Assembly: GCF_045062745.1 (NCBI RefSeq)
Contig: NZ_JBJGED010000002.1
Location: 310,001 to 374,000, forward strand
DNA from: Paenibacillus_AA sp045062745
GTDB lineage: Bacteria > Bacillota > Bacilli > Paenibacillales > NBRC-103111
Reading direction: 5' to 3'
DNA length: 64,000 bases
In this document: positions 33,180 through 41,785 of the stretch, in pieces
How positions within the stretch are numbered: the first letter of the stretch is position 1
How the letters are laid out: each line of letters opens with the position of its first letter
The notes under the pieces: generated by a model
Database searches by the model: none
Told to the model about the DNA's origin: nothing
What the model saw: only the letters and a program-made list of their open reading frames with translations
Program-made: the position numbers and the translations under genes

Positions 33180-34514
33180 CTACTCGCCTCTCCCTGGCTC
33201 TGCCTCCGGCCGCGAATCCCGACTGGATTCGGTTATGAACGGGGCCAATTTATAAGCATGCTTTTCATATTCATTCCGTTTCACGTGGACCCTGAACTGT
33301 AGACGGCCGTCCTCCTCCGCCTCCTGCTCGAGCACCTCTCCGACCCGATACAGCAGCGCGATCGCATCCCCCCGGTCGGCCGGCAGGACGAACCGGTGTA
33401 CGTCGCCCATCAATTGATTCTGAATCGCGAGCTTGAGTTGGTTCAGGTCAGCCTCATTCAAGGCGCTTATGCGCAGCAGATCGCCCTCCGCGGTCAGCCA
33501 CTCCACCTGATTCCGGGGCAGCAGATCGATTTTGTTGAACACCGTCAGCATCTCTTTCCCTTGCGCCCCTAGCTCCTGCAGCACCTCATGCACGACGCGC
33601 ATCTGTTCCTCCCGCATCTCGCTAGAGCTGTCCACGACATGGAGAATGAGATCCGCCTCGTTCACTTCCTCCAGCGTAGCCCGGAAGGCCGCGACCAAAT
33701 CGTGGGGCAAATGCTGAATAAAGCCGACCGTATCCGTCAAGACGATCTCTTGGCCGTTCGGCAGCTGAAGGCTGCGCGAGGTCGGATCGAGTGTGGCGAA
33801 CAGTTGGTTCTCCGCATAGACGTCCGCCTCGGTCAGCCGATTCAGCAACGTGGATTTGCCGGCATTTGTATACCCGGCAAGCGCTACCTGGTACACGCCC
33901 GTCTTTTTGCGCCGCTCGCGGTGCAAGCTGCGATGCCGCACCACCTCCTGCAGCTGAGATCTGAGCTCGCTGATCCGGTTGCGGATATGACGGCGGTCGG
34001 TCTCGAGCTTCGTCTCCCCGGGACCTCGCGTCCCGATGCCGCCTCCCAGACGGGACAAGTTCTTCCCTTGCCCCGACAGCCGGGGCAGCAAGTAGCTGAG
34101 CTGGGCGAGCTCGACCTGCAGGATGCCTTCACGGGTTTTCGACCGCTGGGCGAATATATCGAGGATAAGCTGTGTCCGGTCGATGATTTTGACGTCGAGC
34201 GCCTGCTCCAGATTGCGCACCTGCGCCCCGGACAACTCCTGGTTGAAGATGGCGACGTTGGCACCATGACCGTCCAGGAGCAGCTTCAGCTCTTCCACCT
34301 TGCCTTTGCCGATCAACCACCGGGAATCTGCCGCGTCCTTCGCCTGCACCATCGTATCGAGCACTTCGACGCCCGCCGTCTCCGCGAGACGGACGAGCTC
34401 CTCCAGCGAATATTGGATCATCGCTTCCGTCAGCCGGTCACTCTTCAGCACGAGACTGACGAGGACCGCCTTCTCTTCTTGACGTACATTCACCTCATGC
34501 GAGGACACTTTCAT
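33180..34514 (-). CDS. hflX: Ribosome-associated GTPase HflX
   Basis: A 444-residue GTPase involved in ribosome splitting or rescue under stress. The N-terminal glycine-rich domain ends in LSRLGGGIGTRGPGETKLET near residue 150. The G domain has GYTNAGKST (G1), DTVGFI (G3) and NKIDLL (G4). A ribosome site GGAGGT lies 6 bases before the ATG at 34514; the frame extends upstream without one. The gene opens a run with ynbB and is followed after 3 bases by it. The C-terminus is charged (EAEPGRGE). Confidence 0.97.
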   Translation of the reverse strand: MKVSSHEVNVRQEEKAVLVSLVLKSDRLTEAMIQYSLEELVRLAETAGVEVLDTMVQAKDAADSRWLIGKGKVEELKLLLDGHGANVAIFNQELSGAQVRNLEQALDVKIIDRTQLILDIFAQRSKTREGILQVELAQLSYLLPRLSGQGKNLSRLGGGIGTRGPGETKLETDRRHIRNRISELRSQLQEVVRHRSLHRERRKKTGVYQVALAGYTNAGKSTLLNRLTEADVYAENQLFATLDPTSRSLQLPNGQEIVLTDTVGFIQHLPHDLVAAFRATLEEVNEADLILHVVDSSSEMREEQMRVVHEVLQELGAQGKEMLTVFNKIDLLPRNQVEWLTAEGDLLRISALNEADLNQLKLAIQNQLMGDVHRFVLPADRGDAIALLYRVGEVLEQEAEEDGRLQFRVHVKRNEYEKHAYKLAPFITESSRDSRPEAEPGRGE

Positions 34515-34593
34515 GCATCTACCTCCGGACTTGCCAGATTGATGTCCATTTTCCAATAAACTCGTCTTATTGTACCACAGCAAGGACGGATCT

Positions 34594-34620
34594 AAAAAAA
34601 GCTCCGCAAAGGAGCTTTTT
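34594..34620. terminator. Terminator at the end of the GGDEF-PAS gene
   Basis: AAGCTCC and GGAGCTT form the stem with loop GCAAA on the plus strand. It is flanked by seven A on the left and five T on the right, so it can terminate both ways. On the minus strand it follows the GGDEF-PAS gene directly and protects hflX from read-through. Confidence 0.9.
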
Positions 34621-36626
34621 CATAGTGCTTGCCGTGCTTGAAGCTTGATCTGCACGGTAGTGCCCTCGCCCGGATTATGGCACACATACAGCGAGCCTTG
34701 ATGGTCCCGCACGATCCGCGACGACACCCACAACCCGACCCCCAGCCCATATGGTTTGGTCGTGTAGAAACGATCCCCGATTTGCCGGAGCGCCTCATCA
34801 TCCAGCGGACCGCCCTGATCGCGAATGCGGATGACGACCGCGTCCATCTCCTGCACCAGATCGATGAAGACGCATCCGCCGGGCGGGGTCGCCTCCAGAG
34901 CGTTCGTCATCAAGTGCAGAAGCGTCAGCTTAATCCGGGACGCATCGCAGAGGATGTCCCGCATATCCGTATCCGACCGGATCTCCCAGTGAACGTCGGC
35001 TATGAACGCCTTGGGCTCGAGCAGGCGGACAACTTGTGCGACGAGCGTCGCCGGCGAGTGCAGCTCGAGAGGACCCATCGGCTTCGTAGGGAGGGTCCCG
35101 CCCTCCAGGAGGAGAGCCAGATGCTCCAACTCGCGGCGCATAACCCCATAGAGCGGCGTCCGTTCTGCATCCTGCTCCATTAGCAGCTCGACTACCTCGG
35201 ACAAGGCATTCAACGGGCCCTGTAGCTCCTCAGTGAATTTGACCGCCGTGCGGGACATGGCGTCGAGCTTGTCGGCCTCGCGCTGCCGCTCCTCCTCGAG
35301 CTTGATACCACTCTGGTCCTTGGCCAGCGCGTAGAAGCCGGCAATCTTGTGATTCACGATGATCGGGATATTCATCACGTGAACCGGCACTTGTTTGCCG
35401 TTGCCGGTCATTACCGTCACATCATAATCGATCGGACTGCCTTTGACCGTATAGGTCATATAATGCTCCAACGCTTTCGCTTGCTCAGTCGGACATATAA
35501 TCGAATTGAACGTGAGCTCCTTGATCTCTTCGGCCTTGTAACCGAGAAGCTCCTCTGCAGCCGGATTCATATCGAGCAGGGTGCCCTGGCTGTCGAACGT
35601 GCAGATCGGGTCGGGATGGTGCTCGAACAATTGCTCGGACTGATTCAGCGTAAGCGGTGCCCGGTTGCGCAGCTTGCGTTCGTACATATGCAGATCGGCC
35701 AGGTGCATCAGCTGCTCCATATCCTTCGTGTGTCCGGTCGAGACGGCCTCGCCGATGGAGAAAGTAAACAGGAGCGGGTCGCCCCCGCGCTCGGGAATAT
35801 AGCGGCTTTGGTTCAGTCGCCCTTCGATCTTGTCCAGCAGCTCCTCGGTGCGAGCGTGATCTTCTACGACGAGCACGAACTCATCGCCCCCCAACCGGCC
35901 CACCACCCCGTTCAAGCCTTCGGTCATCTTCTTCAGCGCTCCCGCGAAATGGACGATCACTTGATTGCCGACCATATGGCCGTATGTATCGTTAATTTGC
36001 TTGAAATGATCAAGGTCGATCAATAAGACTCTCACCCGCCGCCCGACGTCAAGGAGCTTTTGCCCGAACAACAGCGTCTGTTGCAGGGAGTGAAGCCCCG
36101 TCAGCGAGTCGATCATGGACAAGTGCCGGTATTCGTTGCGCTCCTTCAATAACCTTCGGATGATGTGAGCAAGCAAGGAATAGACGAGTGCATTCAATTG
36201 GACGGCGAACATATTCGACCATAGCACTTCGCTCTCCAAATGGCCTTGATACCGGAGCAAAAAGAAGGACGATAAAAGTCCCGCCGCAAATGAGATACGC
36301 GGATTCGGCTCGATCAGAGCGAACAGGAGCAGCAAAGGATACAGGATGAACCGAAAACAGTAGAAATCTACTTGCGGGAGGAAGACGAAGAGAAGTCCAA
36401 AAGCCAATCCGGCGAACATATTCGATTTTAGCCTGGAGGAGCGATTGCGGACGAGCAGTGCAAGACTGAGCGAAAAGGCAATCGAAACGGCGAGCTGGAA
36501 GCCACGGTCGAGTCCGGCTGCGATCGCGCTGGCCGATGTGAAAACTGCGAGCGGGATCATGAGCACTTCCATTCGTTCGTACGGAAGGTTAGAGCGCCAT
36601 TTCAAGCGAATGATCGGTTTTAGCAT
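34620..36626 (-). CDS. Membrane GGDEF-PAS-histidine-kinase-like protein lacking the phosphoacceptor histidine
   Basis: A 668-residue protein. About five or six transmembrane helices span residues 20-155. A GGDEF domain (about 165-320) has the intact active site RLGGDEF at 244-250 and no RxxD inhibitory site before it. A PAS domain (about 325-440) includes LDMNPAAEELLGYKAEEI. The kinase-like part (445-665) has FTEELQGPL at 464-472, where the phosphoacceptor His of the usual FxHEIRNPL is E466. The ATP-binding domain looks intact (N575 in MTNALEA, DQGG at 603-606, GLGVGL at 627). It should make c-di-GMP; the kinase half is probably a sensor or effector module. Expression is governed by a c-di-GMP-I riboswitch. 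Confidence 0.9.
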   Translation of the reverse strand: MLKPIIRLKWRSNLPYERMEVLMIPLAVFTSASAIAAGLDRGFQLAVSIAFSLSLALLVRNRSSRLKSNMFAGLAFGLLFVFLPQVDFYCFRFILYPLLLLFALIEPNPRISFAAGLLSSFFLLRYQGHLESEVLWSNMFAVQLNALVYSLLAHIIRRLLKERNEYRHLSMIDSLTGLHSLQQTLLFGQKLLDVGRRVRVLLIDLDHFKQINDTYGHMVGNQVIVHFAGALKKMTEGLNGVVGRLGGDEFVLVVEDHARTEELLDKIEGRLNQSRYIPERGGDPLLFTFSIGEAVSTGHTKDMEQLMHLADLHMYERKLRNRAPLTLNQSEQLFEHHPDPICTFDSQGTLLDMNPAAEELLGYKAEEIKELTFNSIICPTEQAKALEHYMTYTVKGSPIDYDVTVMTGNGKQVPVHVMNIPIIVNHKIAGFYALAKDQSGIKLEEERQREADKLDAMSRTAVKFTEELQGPLNALSEVVELLMEQDAERTPLYGVMRRELEHLALLLEGGTLPTKPMGPLELHSPATLVAQVVRLLEPKAFIADVHWEIRSDTDMRDILCDASRIKLTLLHLMTNALEATPPGGCVFIDLVQEMDAVVIRIRDQGGPLDDEALRQIGDRFYTTKPYGLGVGLWVSSRIVRDHQGSLYVCHNPGEGTTVQIKLQARQAL

Positions 36627-36657
36627 AGGATCTTCCTTTCATCACAAACACCTGAAA

Positions 36658-36694
36658 ACGAAAAAGCCATTCCGATAGCACAATCGGAACAGCT
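36658..36694 (-). terminator. Riboswitch-controlled intrinsic terminator
   Basis: On the minus strand AGCTGTTCCGAT (plus 36683-36694) pairs with ATCGGAATGGCT (plus 36665-36676), followed by TTTTTCGTTTTC. Its 5' arm overlaps ACCCAGCTGT (plus 36689-36698), which is the exact complement of ACAGCTGGGT (plus 36740-36749) in the aptamer. The two structures are mutually exclusive. The GGDEF-PAS start codon lies 32 bases beyond. Confidence 0.87.
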
Positions 36695-36735
36695 GGGTAT
36701 GCATCAAAAAAACATAGGGATCCTGTTTTTTCTTC

Positions 36736-36812
36736 GGCAACCCAGCTGTCATAGTTCGGGAAGAACCTTAGACCTGTGGCTTTGCGTCCTTGCCTTTCGA
36801 CAAGTTTGCCAT
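36736..36812 (-). ncRNA. Cyclic di-GMP-I (GEMM-I) riboswitch aptamer
   Basis: Reading the minus strand from 36812: GGCAAAC, then the hairpin CTTGTC-GAAA-GGCAAG with a GAAA tetraloop, then the hallmark GGACGCAAAGCC. A second arm follows with the tetraloop-receptor halves TCTAAG and TATGA around GGTTC-TTCC-CGAAC, closing with CAGCTGGGTTGCC. This matches the GEMM-I consensus in every conserved block. Because the alternative antiterminator uses the aptamer 3' strand, ligand binding should favour the terminator and switch the gene OFF. The direction of control is inference from base pairing. Confidence 0.95.
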
Positions 36813-36848
36813 TATCGAAAACGGGGGATTGAAAATTAGTTCTTTTTT

Positions 36849-36877
36849 ACTATACCACGAATGCAAATCGATTCCAA
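36849..36877 (-). promoter_or_regulatory. Promoter of the riboswitch leader
   Basis: Minus strand: TTGGAA (plus 36872-36877), 17-bp spacer, TATAGT (plus 36849-36854) with an extended TGG. Transcription would start about 30 bases before the aptamer. The stretch 36880-37015 is AT-rich and shows no terminator for the sialidase operon. Confidence 0.7.
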
Positions 36878-37015
36878 GAGCCAATTTATCAGAATATTCC
36901 AAATTGTGATATTTGACACAAAAATCGATGATCGCTTATCATAACTGTTTTCTTACGAAATCCCATCATCAGCTTGTCTATTCGCCTAAGTCTTGAACAA
37001 TGTCAAAAATAGGTC

Positions 37016-38119
37016 TTATGACTCATCTCGCTCCAGCTCGCAAATTGACCCTGCAATATACCGGGTTCCGTCCTCGAGATAGTAATAATAAGTGATCAGC
37101 ACACGTCCGTCCGGCAGTTGCGCCGCGCTCGTGTACCCGATATCGGTTCCGTAGCCGTCGTCCCGGATGACATATTCCGGAGCCGTGCCAATGTTCGTAC
37201 ACTCCGGATCGAGCAAGAGCGCTCGGATGCCATACGGCTCCAGCCGATACCCATAGTTCAGCAGCACCCGTCCATCCGCCAGGCGCAGCGCATTGAACGG
37301 ACTTGGCGAGTAGATCGGCCACATCTTGACCTCGCTCCACGTCCGCCCCCCGTCGTGCGACTCGGACGTGAAGAGCGGCGATGCCGTCCTTTCTTCTCCC
37401 GGCTCCTTGTTCAGCTTCACGCTGCGGATGAACAGGATCAGCTTGCCTGATTCCGTCTGAAACAGGTTCGGCTCGTGATAATGGTATTGCCCTTCATACC
37501 CGGGGAGTACGGCGAGACGCTCCCAACTCTGTCCGCGGTCCTCCGTTCGCCCTACCGTCACGTTGAATGTATCGCCCTCCCGCTCATAGAACGGAGCCAG
37601 AATCGCTCCATCCTCCAGCTCCACGGAATTCCCACGGATGACAACATCCCCGAGCTCCACCAACTCTGGCGTATCCCAAGTCTGTCCCCCATCTGCGGAA
37701 CGGATCGAATAGCAGCCCGCCATACGGCCGATCCAGCGATCCATGACTCGGTGCCAAGTACCCGGCTTCATCTCTGCGGGAGCATCGTCACGTTCGTACA
37801 CCTTCCAGGTGAAATAGGTGACGAATATCGTCCCGTCTCTCAGCACATTGAGGCTGGGATCCTGAACGCCATGGAAGAAGTCATCCCATATAATGGTCGC
37901 GTCCGTATCCCAGTCCAGACCGTCCGTCGAACGGATCGTGACGGCCTTCGAGGAAGCGTCTACGTGCGTGATCGCTCCGTCATAGGCCGTGCGGCGATCG
38001 GGCGCTTGCCGGAAGCCGATCCGGTAAGATCCGTCGTTCAACCGTATGATGGTCGGAAACGTGTTATAATGCTCATCCTTGTAAATCTCTACATGTTTAA
38101 TCGTTTTAATGACGGCCAT
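37016..38119 (-). CDS. Sialidase-like (BNR/Asp-box) beta-propeller protein
   Basis: A 367-residue six-bladed propeller of the exo-alpha-sialidase superfamily. Asp-boxes appear as STDGLDWD, SADGGQTWD, EDRGQSWE and SHDGGRTWSE. The N-terminal FPTIIRLNDGSYRIGFR carries an arginine at the FRIP-like position. There is no signal peptide. The start ATG at 38119 follows GGAGGACTT; the frame extends upstream without a site. It is last in an importer operon (binding protein, LplB, LplC), so it probably acts on an imported oligosaccharide. Sialic acid specificity is not shown; many relatives act on other uronic or rare sugars. Confidence 0.82.
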   Translation of the reverse strand: MAVIKTIKHVEIYKDEHYNTFPTIIRLNDGSYRIGFRQAPDRRTAYDGAITHVDASSKAVTIRSTDGLDWDTDATIIWDDFFHGVQDPSLNVLRDGTIFVTYFTWKVYERDDAPAEMKPGTWHRVMDRWIGRMAGCYSIRSADGGQTWDTPELVELGDVVIRGNSVELEDGAILAPFYEREGDTFNVTVGRTEDRGQSWERLAVLPGYEGQYHYHEPNLFQTESGKLILFIRSVKLNKEPGEERTASPLFTSESHDGGRTWSEVKMWPIYSPSPFNALRLADGRVLLNYGYRLEPYGIRALLLDPECTNIGTAPEYVIRDDGYGTDIGYTSAAQLPDGRVLITYYYYLEDGTRYIAGSICELERDES

Positions 38120-38165
38120 TGCAAGTCCTCCTTTAACCTCTAAATCAACCTGATTTAAACCCATC

Positions 38166-39053
38166 TCATCCTTTCAGCGACCCGATCATAACCCCTTTGG
38201 CAAAATACTTCTGAAGAAACGGATACACGGCGATAATCGGCGTAATCGCGGCAATGATCGTCGCGGCCTTGACCGACTGATTCGTCACTTCGGTCGTGAT
38301 CTGGATGTATATGCCCGTACTCGTCGTGTCGATCCGGTCCTGCTGGAAAATTTTCTGCACGAGCAGCTGCAGCACGAAATCGCTTTTCTCCCGCAAATAG
38401 ATCATCGCATCGAACCAGGCATTCCAGTGGGAGACGCCCGACCATAAGGCGATTACGGCAATAATCGGCATCGAGAGCGGGAAGATGATGCGGAAAGCGA
38501 CCTGCACCGGGTTCGCGCCGTCGATGAGCGCCGAGTCCTCGAGCTCCTTCGGGAAGCCCATGAGAAAATTACGGGCCAAAATGATATACCAAGCATTGGC
38601 CAGCGTAGGCAGGATGAGCGCCCACATGGAATTCAGCAGCCCCAAGTGGCGGATGTTCAAGTAGGTGGGGATCAGTCCGCCGTTGAAAACAATCGTGAAC
38701 AGCATGAACAAAGTAATCGCATTACGGAACGGCAAATCTCGGCGTGAGAGCGAGTATGCCGCGCACATCGTGACGATGACCGTAAGTCCGGCCCCCAGGA
38801 CTGTGCGGAGGATCGTATTGCGATAGGCGATGTAGATAATGTCGCTGCTGAACAGCTGCTTATATGAGGCCAGATTGATCCCGTCCGCCCACAGCCGGAG
38901 GCCCAGCTTGTCGACGTAAGCCGGCGCGGTCATGGACAGCATAATCAGGTTCCAGAACGGATAGAGGAACAGGAGGGACAACACGACCATCAGCCCGATG
39001 TTGAACCAATCGAACGATCGGCTTAGCAAGCTCTTGGACCTATAAGTATTCAC
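38166..39053 (-). CDS. Carbohydrate ABC transporter permease, LplC type
   Basis: A 295-residue permease with about six helices. The EAA loop reads EDSALIDGANPVQVAFRIIF near residue 184, and the C-terminus is YFAKGVMIGSLKG, the LplC hallmark. The start is GTG at 39051-39053 after GAGGGGGA; the open frame upstream overlaps the preceding permease and is not coding. It pairs with the LplB-type permease 13 bases upstream. Confidence 0.93.
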   Translation of the reverse strand: MNTYRSKSLLSRSFDWFNIGLMVVLSLLFLYPFWNLIMLSMTAPAYVDKLGLRLWADGINLASYKQLFSSDIIYIAYRNTILRTVLGAGLTVIVTMCAAYSLSRRDLPFRNAITLFMLFTIVFNGGLIPTYLNIRHLGLLNSMWALILPTLANAWYIILARNFLMGFPKELEDSALIDGANPVQVAFRIIFPLSMPIIAVIALWSGVSHWNAWFDAMIYLREKSDFVLQLLVQKIFQQDRIDTTSTGIYIQITTEVTNQSVKAATIIAAITPIIAVYPFLQKYFAKGVMIGSLKG

Positions 39054-39066
39054 TTGGCCGTCCCCC

Positions 39067-40020
39067 TCACCAAATTCCGTATTCGTTAAAGCGTTTGACG
39101 ATGTAGTTCGTCCCGACGACCAGCACGAGCGCGACCACATTCTTGAACAAGCCCACAGCCGTGGAGAACCCGTATTTCGTATCAATGAGCCCGATGCGGT
39201 ATACATATGTGTCGATAATATCCGCTACACTGTACACGGCCGGATTGTAAAGATTGAAAATTTGGTCGAAGCCGGCATTCATGACGCCCCCGACGTTCAG
39301 GATGAACAGGACGGTCATGACCGGAACCAGGGAAGGCAGCGTAATGTAGCGGATTTGATGGAAGCGGTTCGCTCCGTCAATCGTCGCGGATTCGTACTGG
39401 TCCTGGTTGATGCCGGCGATCGCCGCCAGATAGATGATGCTGCCCCAGCCGACACTTTGCCACAAATGGCTGACGACGAGCACTCCGACGAACGTGTCCG
39501 GGTTGGCCAGGAAATGAATGGGCTCGCCTCCGAACAGCGTAATGACGTAATTAAGCGCCCCTCTCGATGGGGACAGCAGCTCGATCATAATCCCGGACAA
39601 AATAACCCAGGACATGAAGTGGGGCAAATAGGAGATCGTCTGGACGACGCGCTTGAAGCTGCCGTTCGCGAGTTCGTTGAACAGCAATGCTAGAAGGATC
39701 GGCGCCGGAAATCCGAACAAGATGTGCAAGCCGCTGATGATGAGCGTATTGCGCAGGATGCGCCAGAAGAACATGTCCCCGAACAGCTGGTTGAAGTTGT
39801 CCAGGCCGATCCAGGGGCTGCCCCAGATTCCGTCGATAAAGCGATAGTTTTTGAATGCCATGATAACGCCGTACATCGGAAAATAGTGAAACACCAGGAA
39901 TCCGAGGAGCGCCGGAGCCAGCATGAGATAGTAAAAGCCGTATTGGCGCCACCTGCCGCGTCGCTTGCCCAGAGCTTCCCGGGTCAGAGCCGGCGACAGG
40001 CCGGCCGCTTGGTCGCTCAT
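39067..40020 (-). CDS. Carbohydrate ABC transporter permease, LplB type
   Basis: A 317-residue permease. First helix LLGFLVFHYFPMYGVIMAFK near residue 38, EAA-loop equivalent ESATIDGANRFHQIRYITLP near 210, and C-terminus YIVKRFNEYGIW typical of LplB. GGGGAGGGG precedes the ATG. It is 17 bases after the binding-protein gene, in the same order as in the other importer of this window, and no ATPase gene is present. Confidence 0.93.
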   Translation of the reverse strand: MSDQAAGLSPALTREALGKRRGRWRQYGFYYLMLAPALLGFLVFHYFPMYGVIMAFKNYRFIDGIWGSPWIGLDNFNQLFGDMFFWRILRNTLIISGLHILFGFPAPILLALLFNELANGSFKRVVQTISYLPHFMSWVILSGIMIELLSPSRGALNYVITLFGGEPIHFLANPDTFVGVLVVSHLWQSVGWGSIIYLAAIAGINQDQYESATIDGANRFHQIRYITLPSLVPVMTVLFILNVGGVMNAGFDQIFNLYNPAVYSVADIIDTYVYRIGLIDTKYGFSTAVGLFKNVVALVLVVGTNYIVKRFNEYGIW

Positions 40021-40037
40021 CCCGTTCCCCTCCCCGG

Positions 40038-41636
40038 TTATTTTTTATTCGCTTCGTCGTACAGCTTCTGATAGTTGTCCAGGATCGCTTGGCCGCCGGC
40101 ATCGAGATATTTTTTCTTGTATGCTTCCCATTCCTTGTCGATGTCCAGTTTGCCGACGGTCGCGTTCGTCTCGAATTCGGTGACGACCGTCGTGACGGCA
40201 GTGCCGTTCTTCAAAAGCGCTTCATTGGTGGAATTAATCATAAAGTTGACGTCGTTGTACTTCTTAGGGCTGCTCATCGCCACATCATAAGCCGGAAGAT
40301 CGATCTTCAGCACGTTGTTTTTCTTGTAAAACTCCCATGTGTCCGGACGGAGGGCAAAATATTGACCGATTCCTTCCTGGGTGATTTTGTCGAGGGACAA
40401 GTATTCCGGCGTGATCTGGATAACCCCGTCCTTATCCTTCGTGTAGCCTTTGCCTTCTTCACCGAAATACGCCCGAATGTAGAAATTGTCGTCGGCGGCC
40501 ATGAAGTTCTTGATCGCCATGATCCGCTCCATCTTCTCGTCGCTCGTCTTCGTGCCGAAGAAGAAGCCCCGCTGCATAGCCGGAAAAGCGGTACCGCCCG
40601 CTCCTTTGTCCCCGGTCGGACCGGCGAACGGCTTCAGGAAGTCGATCTTGGCGTTAGGGTTTTTGTCCGTCAGCATCTTGGTCACATTGCCTGCCGTCGT
40701 CGAGGCGTACCACCAAGGATGGTCGGCGAGCACGCCGAACTTGCCGTCCGCCCATTTGGCGCGCTGCTGGGGCCGTTGATCCGTGATCGATTCGGGGTCG
40801 ATCAGCCCTTCGTCGTACCAGGCCCGCATCGTTTTCAAATATTGCTTGTACCCGTCGGTCAAGACGCTGGAAAAAACCTTGCCGTTCGAATCGGCATAGA
40901 ACGCGTTGCCCGAACCGAGCCCGAAGGCGCCCCGCAGGTAGAGCTGAAGCCCATGGCCGCCGTACGTATCCCGCTTGCCGTTGCGGTCCGGGTCGTTGAA
41001 CGTAAAGCGCTTCAGCATCTCGTGATACTCCTCGAGCGTTTCCGGCAATTTATTGATGCCGACCGCGTCGAGCCAATCTTTGCGGACGCCCATCACCCAC
41101 GGTTGCATGGCCGCATAGTTCAGAAACGGCACCGCATACAATTTGCCTTTGAATTTCATCGTGGAAGAGACGATCTTGGGATCCACCATGCTCTCGATGC
41201 TCTTCATCCAGTCCGGCATCAGCTTGCGCAGCTTATCCTCGGGAATTTCCCGGACGAGCCCTTGCTCCATCAGGAAAGTGGAGTCGACGTTGATCCGGAT
41301 GTGGTCCGCGGTTTTGCCGTCGGCGAAGTACAGGTTCACCTGCTCCTTGTTATGGACGTCGAGCGGCACCATCGTGATCGTCACGTTGAACTTGTCTTCG
41401 ATCAGCTTTTTGACCGGGTTATTCACCGCGTCATTGATTTTGCCGATCTGATTGTGACCGATCCACGAGATGTCCAGATGCTTGGCATACGGCCCCGTCG
41501 CCGCCGGAGACGGATTGCCCGTCGGGGACGCTTGGTCCCCACCGCCGCTGCAGCCGCTCAGCACCGTCGCGGCCAGCGTGACCACCGCCATCCACTTCCC
41601 TGCGTTTTTCCATGCTTCCCCCTTGCGCTGCTTCAA
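40038..41636 (-). CDS. Extracellular solute-binding lipoprotein, LplA type
   Basis: A 532-residue lipoprotein. A TTG at 41634-41636 lies 8 bases after AGGAG and gives MKQRKGEAWKNAGKWMAVVT as the signal peptide start, with lipobox LSGC. The mature part opens with a Ser/Pro-rich linker and includes NDPDRNGKRDTYGGHG, a calcium-loop-like segment shared with oligosaccharide-binding relatives. It heads an operon with two permeases and a sialidase-like protein. A YesN-type membrane regulator lies just upstream on the same strand. Ligand unknown. Confidence 0.91.
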   Translation of the reverse strand: MKQRKGEAWKNAGKWMAVVTLAATVLSGCSGGGDQASPTGNPSPAATGPYAKHLDISWIGHNQIGKINDAVNNPVKKLIEDKFNVTITMVPLDVHNKEQVNLYFADGKTADHIRINVDSTFLMEQGLVREIPEDKLRKLMPDWMKSIESMVDPKIVSSTMKFKGKLYAVPFLNYAAMQPWVMGVRKDWLDAVGINKLPETLEEYHEMLKRFTFNDPDRNGKRDTYGGHGLQLYLRGAFGLGSGNAFYADSNGKVFSSVLTDGYKQYLKTMRAWYDEGLIDPESITDQRPQQRAKWADGKFGVLADHPWWYASTTAGNVTKMLTDKNPNAKIDFLKPFAGPTGDKGAGGTAFPAMQRGFFFGTKTSDEKMERIMAIKNFMAADDNFYIRAYFGEEGKGYTKDKDGVIQITPEYLSLDKITQEGIGQYFALRPDTWEFYKKNNVLKIDLPAYDVAMSSPKKYNDVNFMINSTNEALLKNGTAVTTVVTEFETNATVGKLDIDKEWEAYKKKYLDAGGQAILDNYQKLYDEANKK

Positions 41637-41714
41637 ACGAATCACTCCTAGTCGATAGTAGGCTTGCACCTCTCATCTTGAAGGGTCCGTGCTCGGAAGG
41701 AAATGCCCGGATCA

Positions 41715-41746
41715 TGACATGGCGCGCCGATTTTATGACCATGTCA
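41715..41746. promoter_or_regulatory. Inverted repeat upstream of the second importer operon
   Basis: TGACATGG (41715-41722) and CCATGTCA (41739-41746) are perfect 8-bp arms around a 16-bp centre that contains the palindrome GGCGCGCC. It lies 80-110 bases upstream of the binding-protein start, just after the YesN-like gene. It could be an operator; a TAAAAT -10-like box with TTACGT at 16 bp overlaps it on the minus strand. Confidence 0.4.
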
Positions 41747-41785
41747 ACAAAACGTAATTCAGGTAAACGGAGAAGAGTCCAAACT

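Noticed and set aside
40089..41651. A 520-codon open frame antisense to the second binding protein
   Set aside because: Composition of a shadow frame; the opposite strand has a lipoprotein signal and proper start.
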